A stretch of 17,203 nt of DNA from NCBI GenBank assembly GCA_043719555.1, contig JAYSTR010000227.1, forward strand, positions 1-17,203. The letters are read 5' to 3'. The notes beneath the pieces are model-generated. The model had not been told where the DNA came from and made no database searches. It was given only the letters and a program-made list of their open reading frames with translations. This stretch comes from UBA4416 sp043719555 (lineage in GTDB: Bacteria > Bacteroidota > Bacteroidia > B-17B0 > Aurantibacillaceae). Shown here piece after piece: positions 1-7,493 of this stretch. Position 1 is the stretch's first letter; each line of letters begins with the position of its first letter. Made by a program: the position numbers and the translations under genes.

Positions 1-260
1 CCCTTGCTTTGCGCATAGGCTACATCAATATTTTCGAGACCTGCGCCTACTCTACCTATGCATTTTAAATTGGGAGCTTTATCAATAATATCTTGAGTGA
101 TTTTAAATTTACTACGTATAACAATGCCATCGTAATTAGGAAGTATTTCTAAAAGTTCTTCTTTAGATTTATCCCAAAACAAATCACACTGAAACCCTGC
201 TTGCATAAGAGTTTCGTGTAACACTTGGTGGTTCGAATCTATACAAAGAATTTTTTTCAT
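1..260 (-). CDS. D-3-phosphoglycerate dehydrogenase / D-2-hydroxyacid dehydrogenase, N-terminal part (cut by window edge)
   Basis: The reading frame begins with an ATG at 258-260 and stays open to the left edge, giving about 86 residues that start MKKILCIDSN. The fragment matches the N-terminal substrate-binding lobe of NAD-dependent D-2-hydroxyacid dehydrogenases. It shows the segment NYDGIVIRSKFKIT (about residues 42-55), then LKCIGRVGAGLENIDV (about 65-80), whose G-x-G-x-[DE]-N-[IV]-D signature precedes the Rossmann domain. In Bacteroidota the closest family members are annotated as 3-phosphoglycerate dehydrogenase (SerA), the first step of serine synthesis. A different 2-hydroxyacid specificity cannot be excluded, because the NAD-binding and catalytic His/Glu/Arg regions lie outside the window. 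It follows asnB on the same strand after 74 nt, so co-transcription is possible but not shown. I see no TAnnTTTG box in that gap. Confidence 0.85.
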   Translation of the reverse strand, partial: MKKILCIDSNHQVLHETLMQAGFQCDLFWDKSKEELLEILPNYDGIVIRSKFKITQDIIDKAPNLKCIGRVGAGLENIDVAYAQSK

Positions 261-334
261 TTAACTAAATTATAATACTAATATACTTTGAAAATAATTA
301 ACTCTATGTTAAAAATAATCCATAATGTTTGTTG

Positions 335-2230
335 TTAAACTTTGCTGTATACTTTTTTCCAAATGGCAAAAGAATATAAACGTAAAATAAACGGTGCTTT
401 GGTTTCGAGTAAAGATTGAAAATTATTTTTTATGGTTTGATGGTTTACAAAATCGAGTTGAGCAGTAATTGTATCGACAACTTGCGATTGATGCTCCAAA
501 AACCACTGTTTTAAAGGAGTTTCAAATCCTACCTTATCTCGTCGTTCATAAATTTGTTTAGGAATATATGCTTTAGTGGCTTCGCGCAATAAATATTTAC
601 TAATGCCATTTTGTATTTTTTTATTGCCATTTATACTAAATATAAAATCAACTAGTTCTATATCATCCGCAAAAGGCACACGACTTTCTATACCAAATGC
701 CATACTGCAACGATCTTCACATTTTAAAAAAGATTTTAATCTTCCAAAATAATCTACTTTTAATTGTTCGTTTAACGAGCTGGAAAACGGTTGATGATTT
801 GCTTTGGCATATACCTGTGATGATGAATTAAAACTACTACTATAATTTGTAGATAAATTTAAATACTCCTTTAATTGTTGTTTAAAAAACAACTGAAAAG
901 GTCTGTAAATAGTTGCTTCAGATTCCTTTATTTGTGCAAAGGTTTTAAATCCTAAATTTTGTTTCCAGTAACTATAGTAATGATGCGCATATCCTCCAAA
1001 CAATTCATCAGCTCCTTGTCCATCTAAAACAACCTTAACGCCATTATCGGCAGCCAATTTCATGACACGATGTTGCGAATACGTACTTGTACTCCACACC
1101 GGCAAATCTTGGTAATAATTAAGTGTTTCAATTTCTCTAAAAAAATCAGCAGCAGTTGGGCTAACGGTTTTCCACTTAGCGTTAATAGACTCTGAAACTA
1201 ATTTCGCGTAATTACTTTCATCAAATTTTTCGGTAGGAAAAACAGCTGTGAATAATTTTATATTGCCATTGGGTTGTAAATGATTAATAACCCCTGCAAT
1301 AATAGAGCTATCTAGTCCACCACTTAAACAAGACCCCACCTCTACATCACTGCGTAAACGAAGTTTAATAGCATTCACTACTTTTTCTTCAATCTTACTA
1401 ATTAACTCCGCATCCGTTATTGTATTATTTATAGTTGACGAAATTGTGTAATATGATTTAATAGAAAGCTGATGTTCTTTTAAATTATAAATTAAATAAT
1501 GTGATGGTTTTAATTCATCAATATGTTTAAATAAACTTTGTTGCTCTGTTTCTAAATTAGCATTTACTAAATAATCAAACTGTTGTTGTTCATTTATTTC
1601 AAACTTTATTAACCCCGATTTTATAAAAGCCTTATATTCACTGGCAAAGGCAAAGCTATTAGCCCTGTTCATATAATAAAATGGTTTTACGCCTACTCTA
1701 TCTCTTGCGCAAAAAATAATATTTTCTATTTTATCACATAAAGCAAAAGCAAACATTCCGTTAAAACGAGATAAACAATTTGTTCCCCACTCTTTATAAG
1801 CCGCTATAACAACTTCGGTATCCGTTTGGGTAATAAATTGATGACCTTTCTGTTTTAACTCTTCGCGTAATTCAATATAATTATATATTTCACCATTAAA
1901 GGTTATCCAGTAATTGCTACTGGTATCGCACATAGGCTGATGCCCCGATGCTGATAAATCAATAATAGATAAACGACGATGCGCTAACGCTATAGTATTA
2001 TTTTGAAAAACATCGTTTAAAGCAACTTGCGGATTAAATAAAAATTGTTGATTGTTTTTATTAACTTCTGGTGTTTCGTTCGAATAAACGGGCGTACTAT
2101 TTAAGTTATCAAAAAACACAAAACCTTCGCCATCTGGCCCGCGATGTTTAATAGACTGACTCATAGCAAAGACGGTTTCCTTTAAAGAAACTGAATTATT
2201 TTTTGAGATGATACCTGCTATGCCACACAT
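335..2230 (-). CDS. asnB: Asparagine synthase (glutamine-hydrolysing)
   Basis: This 631-residue protein has the full two-domain architecture of class B asparagine synthetases. The N-terminal Ntn glutaminase domain starts MCGIAGI; Cys2 is the nucleophile once Met is removed. It carries HRGPDGEG (29-36), HRRLSIIDLS (84-93), NGEIYNY (112-118) and TDTEVV (136-141). The C-terminal ATP-pyrophosphatase domain has the PP-loop SGGLDSS (303-309) and DGQGADELFGGY (403-414). All expected catalytic motifs look intact. The known reaction is ATP-dependent amidation of aspartate with ammonia channelled from glutamine. Homologues in surface-polysaccharide clusters instead amidate sugar carboxylates. The neighbours here are two polysaccharide-deacetylase-like genes, with the adjacent one ending only 6 nt upstream, so that alternative deserves thought. 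An insertion at about residues 37-75 separates the first glutaminase motifs. Family assignment is firm; the acceptor substrate is not. Confidence 0.93.
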   Translation of the reverse strand: MCGIAGIISKNNSVSLKETVFAMSQSIKHRGPDGEGFVFFDNLNSTPVYSNETPEVNKNNQQFLFNPQVALNDVFQNNTIALAHRRLSIIDLSASGHQPMCDTSSNYWITFNGEIYNYIELREELKQKGHQFITQTDTEVVIAAYKEWGTNCLSRFNGMFAFALCDKIENIIFCARDRVGVKPFYYMNRANSFAFASEYKAFIKSGLIKFEINEQQQFDYLVNANLETEQQSLFKHIDELKPSHYLIYNLKEHQLSIKSYYTISSTINNTITDAELISKIEEKVVNAIKLRLRSDVEVGSCLSGGLDSSIIAGVINHLQPNGNIKLFTAVFPTEKFDESNYAKLVSESINAKWKTVSPTAADFFREIETLNYYQDLPVWSTSTYSQHRVMKLAADNGVKVVLDGQGADELFGGYAHHYYSYWKQNLGFKTFAQIKESEATIYRPFQLFFKQQLKEYLNLSTNYSSSFNSSSQVYAKANHQPFSSSLNEQLKVDYFGRLKSFLKCEDRCSMAFGIESRVPFADDIELVDFIFSINGNKKIQNGISKYLLREATKAYIPKQIYERRDKVGFETPLKQWFLEHQSQVVDTITAQLDFVNHQTIKNNFQSLLETKAPFILRLYSFAIWKKVYSKV

Positions 2231-2236
2231 AAATAG

Positions 2237-3541
2237 TTATGGGTTATTTGGTTTTTGTAATAGAGTCTTATAAACATCAATCCACTGTTGTTGTTCATTT
2301 ACAAAGCTATCATTATGAAATATAGAAACAAACTCACCTCCAAATTTAGCAACTTCATTTTTTAAATTAGAACAAATCCATTCAGCTTCGGTAGCAGATA
2401 ATTTATTATAATCTCTTAAAACACCCTCCATTAAAGTACTTGGATGAATGGTTAAATTAGTTGGTTCATTTTTTTCTAAATCAAACCATTTATAAGGCGT
2501 ACAAAGTCCTGTTCTAAAGCCACATTGCGATGCATATATCATCGTGTAATCATCAGTAATACCTTGCTCTATAAACTCTCGATATGTATCAGGAAATTTA
2601 AGTCGCAAAAAATGACAGCGTGCTGATGTTACTTTTTTCTCAATAATATCTTCAAGTCTTTTTTTCTCTAATCCAATTTTTGCTAACTGATCCGATGAAT
2701 TATATGATGGATGCAATCCCATAACATACTTATTGGATAAGCCTTTTAAAAGCTCTCTGAATCCCTTATTGGTATAATGCGGGTTTTTATCGTAAGCCGA
2801 ATAATCTGCAATCAATACAAAATAATGCAAGGCCGTTTGACTTTGTTCCGATATAGAATTAATAATATCAAATGTATTGTATGGATCGTATTTAGAATGT
2901 ATATTGCTTTTTAAACGAGGTATTATTTTATCGAAATTAAGTTGAGAGATATCTTTTAATAGTCCGCCAACATTGCGCCTAAATCCTTTGTTCGCATAAG
3001 CAAAAGCATTGTCAATGTCAATGGTAGATACTACATTGAAATTTCTAATTCCAAAATTCAAGCTGGGGAATTTTGTTTTTAACTTCTCAGAAAAATCATC
3101 AATTAAATAATTTAAAAACGGTTTATTTAAAAAATTATGTTTAAACGCTATACTTTGATTTGCTTTAAAGCGTTGATGTACATCAATTTCGTTCGGCAAA
3201 TATTCTTCGTATCGCGATGCAAAATAAAATACAGTTGCAAAAATATCGTATGGCAAAAATGAATTTACAGACGTTGAAAAAAACATCGGAAAATTTAAAT
3301 ATTCGCCCGACGGTATTGGTAATTGTTTTTTGATACCTGTTTCAAATAATAATTTATCGGAACAAATACACACATCAAAATTGTTTGCAGCATTTGTGTA
3401 TGCAAATTTGGGCAATAATGAGGCGTGATAAAATTCTATATCAGATGTTAATTGATATTCACATTGCAAAACGTTATTAAATACAACATCTATTGAGTAA
3501 GTAACACGAGGTGTAATGAAATGGGTGTATATTAAAATCAT
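2237..3541 (-). CDS. Polysaccharide-deacetylase-like protein (DUF7033 type), paralogue A
   Basis: This 434-residue protein has no signal peptide or membrane span. It belongs to a Bacteroidota family usually annotated as polysaccharide deacetylase, with an N-terminal domain I believe is catalogued as DUF7033. Landmarks are ITPRVTY near the N-terminus, SRYEEYLP (109-116), STIDIDN (172-178), GLHPSY (275-280), RCHFLRLKFPDTYR (308-321), IHPSTLME (365-372) and FHND (408-411). The DID and HPS motifs plausibly correspond to the Asp and His metal ligands of carbohydrate esterase family 4, but that is inference; a classical TFDD/HxxxH pair is not present. The start ATG overlaps the upstream paralogue's TGA by 4 nt (ATGA), and asnB starts 6 nt after its stop, so the three genes are almost certainly translated from one mRNA. 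It shares nearly all motifs with the adjacent gene, consistent with tandem duplication. No substrate can be named. Confidence 0.8.
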   Translation of the reverse strand: MILIYTHFITPRVTYSIDVVFNNVLQCEYQLTSDIEFYHASLLPKFAYTNAANNFDVCICSDKLLFETGIKKQLPIPSGEYLNFPMFFSTSVNSFLPYDIFATVFYFASRYEEYLPNEIDVHQRFKANQSIAFKHNFLNKPFLNYLIDDFSEKLKTKFPSLNFGIRNFNVVSTIDIDNAFAYANKGFRRNVGGLLKDISQLNFDKIIPRLKSNIHSKYDPYNTFDIINSISEQSQTALHYFVLIADYSAYDKNPHYTNKGFRELLKGLSNKYVMGLHPSYNSSDQLAKIGLEKKRLEDIIEKKVTSARCHFLRLKFPDTYREFIEQGITDDYTMIYASQCGFRTGLCTPYKWFDLEKNEPTNLTIHPSTLMEGVLRDYNKLSATEAEWICSNLKNEVAKFGGEFVSIFHNDSFVNEQQQWIDVYKTLLQKPNNP

Positions 3542-4860
3542 TGTTCAATACCTAGTTTTACAATTTCTTCATACACTTTATTCCATTCTATCCATTCGGG
3601 CGATGTTCCCATGGTATCATTATGAAATATTGTCACTAACTCGCCATTATATTTTTTTACTATATCAATAATTGGCTTTGCCTTTTCTGTAATAGTTTCG
3701 GGAGTAGCTTTATCTCCATAACGCAACGATGTTTCACTTAAACAATATGGATGAATTTTTAAACCTGTTTCAATTTCATCATCCAAATCATACCAATAAA
3801 ACGGGCTGCAAATACTTGCTCTAAAACCATTGTGTATGGAATATCCCATCGAATAATCGTTAGTAATTCCCAACTCTTGCAAGTTATAGTATGTATCCGG
3901 AAACGTTAACATCGAAAAATGCTGGCGCGAATTAAAAATCTCTTGATGCGTAATTGTTGATAAGCGATTCATCTCTGTTTTCACTTGCCCTGCTTTTCCA
4001 TTTGAGCCAAAAGATGGATGAATACCAGGCTTAGAATAATCCGATAAATGTTTTATGAGTTTCTGAAAATTAGGATTATTGGATGGGTGGTTTTTGTCGT
4101 TATAACCATAATCACCCAACAAATAAAAATAAATTAATTTAAGATTATATTTTTTCTGAATTTCTAATTGATAATCATACGAATCAAACGGATCTTTTTC
4201 TTTTTTAAATAATACTGCCGTGCGTTGCACTAAATCTTGTTTATCAAATTTTAAAACAGATTTTAAATAACCACCCAACGTTCGCATTACGCCTTTTAGC
4301 TTATATTTATAAGCATTATCAATGTCTATAGTTGATGTATACGAATAGTGTTTATGAGTGATTTGAAGATTAGAAAACTTTTTCAGTAATAATTTTTCAA
4401 ATTCTGCAATCCATACATTGACTAAAGGCGTTTTTAAAAAATCGTATTGATACGCTAAACTATTTTCGGCTTCAAAACGATTAAATGCATCGGGTATAAA
4501 GGGCAAATACTCTTCGTATCTGCTCACTAAATAAAACGACGCAGCAAATACATCAAACGGCAAACTGTTGTTATACGTTTTAAAAAAATATTTGAAATAA
4601 AATTCGTGATTTTGCAGTTGTATGGTTTGTTCTTTTATGCCTGATTCGAATAACAATGAGTGAGCTGCAATATGAAAATCAGATTCTATTTCATTTATTG
4701 AATACGATATTTTATAGCCTTCGTATAATTTAAAATCATCTATGTTCGTAGTTAAATCAAACGATAAACCAAGGCTATCCTTAAAAATTAAATTAAATAC
4801 ATATTTTACTCGGGGAGTAATTTTATGTACGTAAATAAATATGTGTGAATTCGGGTTCAG
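3538..4860 (-). CDS. Polysaccharide-deacetylase-like protein (DUF7033 type), paralogue B, with non-canonical or lost start codon
   Basis: This is the paralogue of the next gene downstream, with the same motif order: SRYEEYLP, STIDIDN, GIHPSF, RQHFSMLTFPDTYY, a GFRASICSPF segment, IHPYCLSE and IFHND. The first usable standard start is a TTG at 4656, giving 372 residues. The same frame, however, is open up to the TAA at 4873-4875. The extra codons encode IFIYVHKITPRVKYVF, which aligns with MILIYTHFITPRVTYS of paralogue A. The true N-terminus therefore lies near 4842-4872, where no ATG, GTG or TTG exists. I placed the start at the CTG at 4858-4860, 5 nt after the upstream gene's stop; ATT or ATA codons are alternatives. 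It may be translated by re-initiation or a rare start, or its start may have been destroyed. The remaining frame is intact and conserved, which argues against an old pseudogene. It overlaps the downstream gene by 4 nt. Confidence 0.72.
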   Translation of the reverse strand: MNPNSHIFIYVHKITPRVKYVFNLIFKDSLGLSFDLTTNIDDFKLYEGYKISYSINEIESDFHIAAHSLLFESGIKEQTIQLQNHEFYFKYFFKTYNNSLPFDVFAASFYLVSRYEEYLPFIPDAFNRFEAENSLAYQYDFLKTPLVNVWIAEFEKLLLKKFSNLQITHKHYSYTSTIDIDNAYKYKLKGVMRTLGGYLKSVLKFDKQDLVQRTAVLFKKEKDPFDSYDYQLEIQKKYNLKLIYFYLLGDYGYNDKNHPSNNPNFQKLIKHLSDYSKPGIHPSFGSNGKAGQVKTEMNRLSTITHQEIFNSRQHFSMLTFPDTYYNLQELGITNDYSMGYSIHNGFRASICSPFYWYDLDDEIETGLKIHPYCLSETSLRYGDKATPETITEKAKPIIDIVKKYNGELVTIFHNDTMGTSPEWIEWNKVYEEIVKLGIEQ

Positions 4861-4865
4861 AATTT

Positions 4866-5747
4866 TTATAATTTATAGAATTCCAACGAAACAAAATAAT
4901 CATTTCCTTCTTCAGTCAAAATTTTATGTTTGGTTTTATTTACTACATCAAACTTAAACCAATTGTATAAAATATCTTTTTTATTGTACCTAGCACACTC
5001 TATAACATTTCCTTTTATGTCATATACAAAGTATTTTTTTTTTGAATAATCAATTTTTTTTAAAACATTGCCATTAGGGTAATACATTAAATATTGATTT
5101 TCGAATTCAATCATTTTTATCGTATCATTTAAATATTCAATTCTTTTAATAAATTTTCCATTATCCCAGTAGCTATAAGTACCTTTATTTATCCACTCTC
5201 CATTCCTATTCCCATTTATAAAAAAGCCAGTTTCAATAATTGATTTAACTGAATCATTAAATGCATCGTATAAATTCCAAACTCCAACTCGTTTCCCATT
5301 ATCCATTTTTACTTTAAAATAATCACAATCAATCTCAAAGTTGTTCTTTGCAAACATCATAATAAGCGAAGTATCTTTATGAAATCGCTCAGCTTTATTA
5401 GATAAAATAAAACTGCAAGTTTCTAGAAACCATTTATTATCTATAATTTGAGGTGTCAATAAATAAATCTCATTAGGATTTAACGATAAATTACATCCTG
5501 CTATTTTCTTGTTAACAAAATGATGTACGCCATTTTTTATTGAACTTCGTAAAGAATTTATGATTTCTACCTCAAAAATAATTTCATCCGAACTCTCTTT
5601 AACTTCAAGTATTTTACCAATTATTGACTGAGTGTTTTTTTCAAAAAAAGAATAATAACCCCCAGGCCTATCTTGAACTTCCCAACAAGAACATGCTATT
5701 GAAAAAACGGAATTAAATAGTATAAAAAAAAGAATTGAAAATTTCAT
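4866..5747 (-). CDS. Exported protein: TIMP/NTR-like domain plus MORN_2 (YwqK-like) repeats
   Basis: This 293-residue protein starts with a hydrophobic signal (MKFSILFFILFNSVFS) followed by IACSCW. Signal peptidase I cleavage after Ala18 would expose an N-terminal C-x-C (Cys19, Cys21), as in TIMP/netrin-like OB-fold domains; two further cysteines at about 85 and 111 could supply the disulfide partners. SIAC is a poor lipobox, so lipidation is possible but less likely. From about residue 145 the protein changes to short aromatic/glycine repeats: NGKRVGVWNLY, NGNRNGEWINKG, NQYLMYYPNGNVLKK and YDIKGNVIE. These resemble MORN_2 repeats, a type often named 'YwqK family antitoxin' in databases; that name does not establish function. 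The start overlaps the upstream small gene by one nucleotide (TAATG). The domain reading rests on cysteine pattern and repeat rhythm, so it is moderate. Its target is unknown. Confidence 0.7.
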   Translation of the reverse strand: MKFSILFFILFNSVFSIACSCWEVQDRPGGYYSFFEKNTQSIIGKILEVKESSDEIIFEVEIINSLRSSIKNGVHHFVNKKIAGCNLSLNPNEIYLLTPQIIDNKWFLETCSFILSNKAERFHKDTSLIMMFAKNNFEIDCDYFKVKMDNGKRVGVWNLYDAFNDSVKSIIETGFFINGNRNGEWINKGTYSYWDNGKFIKRIEYLNDTIKMIEFENQYLMYYPNGNVLKKIDYSKKKYFVYDIKGNVIECARYNKKDILYNWFKFDVVNKTKHKILTEEGNDYFVSLEFYKL

Positions 5748-5968
5748 TATTTATACTTTTTCATTACGACTTGATGCGATTTACTTTCTCCATTTTCTAT
5801 TTGTTGTTTAGCTCTCTTAACAGATTTTTTTTGCTGTTCCGTAAGCTCATCCCACAAATCAGTTTTATAGCTATTTAAAACAACTTTTACTTGTCTCAAT
5901 AAAACTTCACTATTCGTATCTAACAAATTTTTAGCAAGTTCTACTTTTGTAAAAGAAATATTCATCAT
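5747..5968 (-). CDS. Small addiction-module-antitoxin-like protein
   Basis: This is a 73-residue hydrophilic, helical protein. The C-terminal half, with DLWDELTEQQKKSVKRA, IENGESKSHQ and MKKYK, follows the pattern of a common Bacteroidota family of putative antitoxins of RelE/ParE-type modules ('addiction module component'): W-[DE]-E-L, then a basic helix, then GES-x-[SP]-H-x-x-V-M-x-K-Y. Such genes are normally followed by a toxin of about 95 residues. Here the following gene, with a one-nucleotide overlap, is instead the exported NTR/MORN_2 protein, so the antitoxin-like gene is an orphan in this window. Two consecutive ATG codons (5963-5968) could both serve as start. A good Bacteroidota promoter lies 16-45 nt upstream. 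The family match is by motif memory only; a regulatory role without a toxin is equally possible. Confidence 0.65.
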   Translation of the reverse strand: MMNISFTKVELAKNLLDTNSEVLLRQVKVVLNSYKTDLWDELTEQQKKSVKRAKQQIENGESKSHQVVMKKYK

Positions 5969-5984
5969 CTATAATTATCTATAC

Positions 5985-6013
5985 CAAATTTACTAAAAAC
6001 AACGCTTACTCAA
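5985..6013 (-). promoter_or_regulatory. Putative promoter of the minus-strand operon
   Basis: On the minus strand, TTG (6011-6013) is followed after 18 nt by TAAATTTG (5985-5992). This agrees with the Bacteroidota housekeeping promoter pattern TTG-N17-23-TAnnTTTG. Transcription would begin within about 15 nt before the ATG at 5968, giving a very short leader. It is the only such match I found ahead of the minus-strand series 5968 to 335, so it may drive all of it. Confidence 0.55.
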
Positions 6014-6117
6014 AATTAAATTACTTTTAATACCCATTTTTTATTTAACCCAAATTGTTAATTAAAATTCCACAAAATTTAATAATTATACTAACATAAT
6101 AATACAAAATTTTATAT

Positions 6118-6141
6118 TTAGTACTATTATACTAGTACAAA
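6118..6141. promoter_or_regulatory. Inverted repeat upstream of the AAA+ ATPase gene, possible operator
   Basis: The arms GTACTA (6121-6126) and TAGTAC (6133-6138) are perfectly complementary around a 6-nt centre. TTT (6117-6119) and AAA (6140-6142) extend the symmetry, with one mismatch between (6120/6139). The repeat sits where the -33 region of the downstream TACATTTG box would be and lacks a TTG there, as expected for an operator or activator site. The binding protein is unknown. Confidence 0.45.
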
Positions 6142-6147
6142 AATGAT

Positions 6148-6155
6148 TACATTTG
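6148..6155 (+). promoter_or_regulatory. Putative -7 box of the AAA+ ATPase gene
   Basis: TACATTTG matches the Bacteroidota TAnnTTTG -7 element and lies 20 nt before the ATG at 6176. No TTG is present 17-23 nt upstream; an inverted repeat occupies that place instead, suggesting a regulated promoter. Confidence 0.5.
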
Positions 6156-6175
6156 TATGTATAAAATAAATTATA

Positions 6176-7447
6176 ATGAAAACAGATATATTTAAACAAC
6201 TCATACTCGATAGTGTGGAAAAACAATATGCACAAATAATAGAGCGTAAATTATCTTTTAAAATATACGAACATAAAGCAAATTGCCTTATAGGAGTGAG
6301 GCGTTGTGGCAAAACTTCGCTTATGCAAAGCACTATAACTCAACTTCGAAAAAAATCAAAACCAGAAAATGCAGTCTATATTAATTTAGAAGACGACCGA
6401 CTGTATCCTTTACAATTAAAAGATTTAAACGATTTTATAGAAAGCTACTATGAATTGTATCCAAAAAACAGAAATCATAAAGTGCATTTTTTTATAGACG
6501 AAATACAACTCGTTGATGGCTGGGAAAAATTTGTACGCCGTATTTTAGATACGGAAAACTGCAACTTAGTTATCAGTGGTTCATCGGCAAAATTATTAAG
6601 TAAAGAAATACACACTTCTATACGTGGGCGAAGCATAAGTCAAGAAGTTTATCCACTAAACTTTGAAGAGTATTTACAATTTACTAACGTTGACTACAAA
6701 ACTAAATCAACAAAAAACATATCATTTATAAAGCATGCTTTACAAGATTATTTATTTAAAGGTGGTTTCCCTGAATTGGTTTCATTTGATGAATCTGAAT
6801 CACGTAAATTTTTGCAAGAATATAAAGATTTAATCATATTTAGAGATTTAGTAGAACGCTACAATATTCGTGAAATAGCACCTTTACGTTACTTAATAAA
6901 TTATTTATACAAAAACCGAAGCACTTTAATGAGCATCAATAGGCTGTATAATGATTTTAAAAGCCAAGGTATTGCTATTAGTAAAACAACATTGTATGAT
7001 TATATCGCTTATTTACAAGATTGTTACGCTATACAATTAGTACCGATGTTTTCTAAATCAATAAAAGAACAAAACAGAAATCCTCAAAAAATATATGCTA
7101 TTGATAATGGCTTTGGATTAACAACCAGCATCACAAAAGAGTATGGTAAAAACTTTGAGAACACGGTATTTTTACACTTAAAACAAAAATACAATACCGA
7201 TGTTTTTTATTATAAAGGCAATCAGGAAGTGGATTTTTATTTGCCCGATAAAAAATTATTAGTTAATGTAAGCTATGATATCAGTAATACACAAACATAC
7301 GATCGTGAAATAAAAGGATTGCAAGAAGCGATGACGGAATTAAAATTAAACGAAGCTTTTTTGATAACTGATAATGTGAAAAATAAAATAATATTAAAAA
7401 AACTGACAATACATATTATACCACTATGGGAGTGGTTATTAGATTAA
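6176..7447 (+). CDS. AAA+ ATPase of the AAA_14 / DUF4143 family
   Basis: This 423-residue protein has an N-terminal P-loop ATPase domain: Walker A GVRRCGKTS (40-48), Walker B FFIDEIQ (105-111), sensor-like ISGSSAKLLS (133-142) and GRSISQEVYPLNFEEYL (151-167), followed by KGGFPELV. A winged-helix-like middle region (about 215-300) precedes a C-terminal DUF4143 segment related to PD-(D/E)XK nuclease folds: a Glu in FENTVF (about 328) and EVDF (351-354). At the position of the expected E-x-K strand it reads LVNVSYD, so the catalytic lysine is missing. I recall similar Q/N-V-[SC] versions in other members, so this may mark a non-nucleolytic subfamily. The gene stands alone, divergent from the antitoxin-like gene. 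Such ATPases are abundant, often horizontally acquired, and of unproven function; a DNA- or TA-related role is speculation. Confidence 0.88.
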   Translation: MKTDIFKQLILDSVEKQYAQIIERKLSFKIYEHKANCLIGVRRCGKTSLMQSTITQLRKKSKPENAVYINLEDDRLYPLQLKDLNDFIESYYELYPKNRNHKVHFFIDEIQLVDGWEKFVRRILDTENCNLVISGSSAKLLSKEIHTSIRGRSISQEVYPLNFEEYLQFTNVDYKTKSTKNISFIKHALQDYLFKGGFPELVSFDESESRKFLQEYKDLIIFRDLVERYNIREIAPLRYLINYLYKNRSTLMSINRLYNDFKSQGIAISKTTLYDYIAYLQDCYAIQLVPMFSKSIKEQNRNPQKIYAIDNGFGLTTSITKEYGKNFENTVFLHLKQKYNTDVFYYKGNQEVDFYLPDKKLLVNVSYDISNTQTYDREIKGLQEAMTELKLNEAFLITDNVKNKIILKKLTIHIIPLWEWLLD

Positions 7448-7493
7448 ATAATTTAGCAATTTTAATTATATTTAAAGCTTAAAAAACAATGTT

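Noticed and set aside
298..312. TTAAC-TCTAT-GTTAA hairpin after asnB
   Set aside because: The stem has only 5 AT-rich base pairs and no convincing T-run in the direction of transcription; insufficient for a terminator call.
4858..4903. A frameshift joining ATG 4903 to paralogue B
   Set aside because: That frame reaches a stop after 26 codons, just past the conserved N-terminus, and the translation does not match the family, so a simple frameshift does not restore the start.
6127..6333. Minus-strand small open frame rich in hydrophobic residues over the start of the ATPase gene
   Set aside because: It overlaps the Walker A region of the real gene in antisense; hydrophobicity comes from AT-rich antisense codons.
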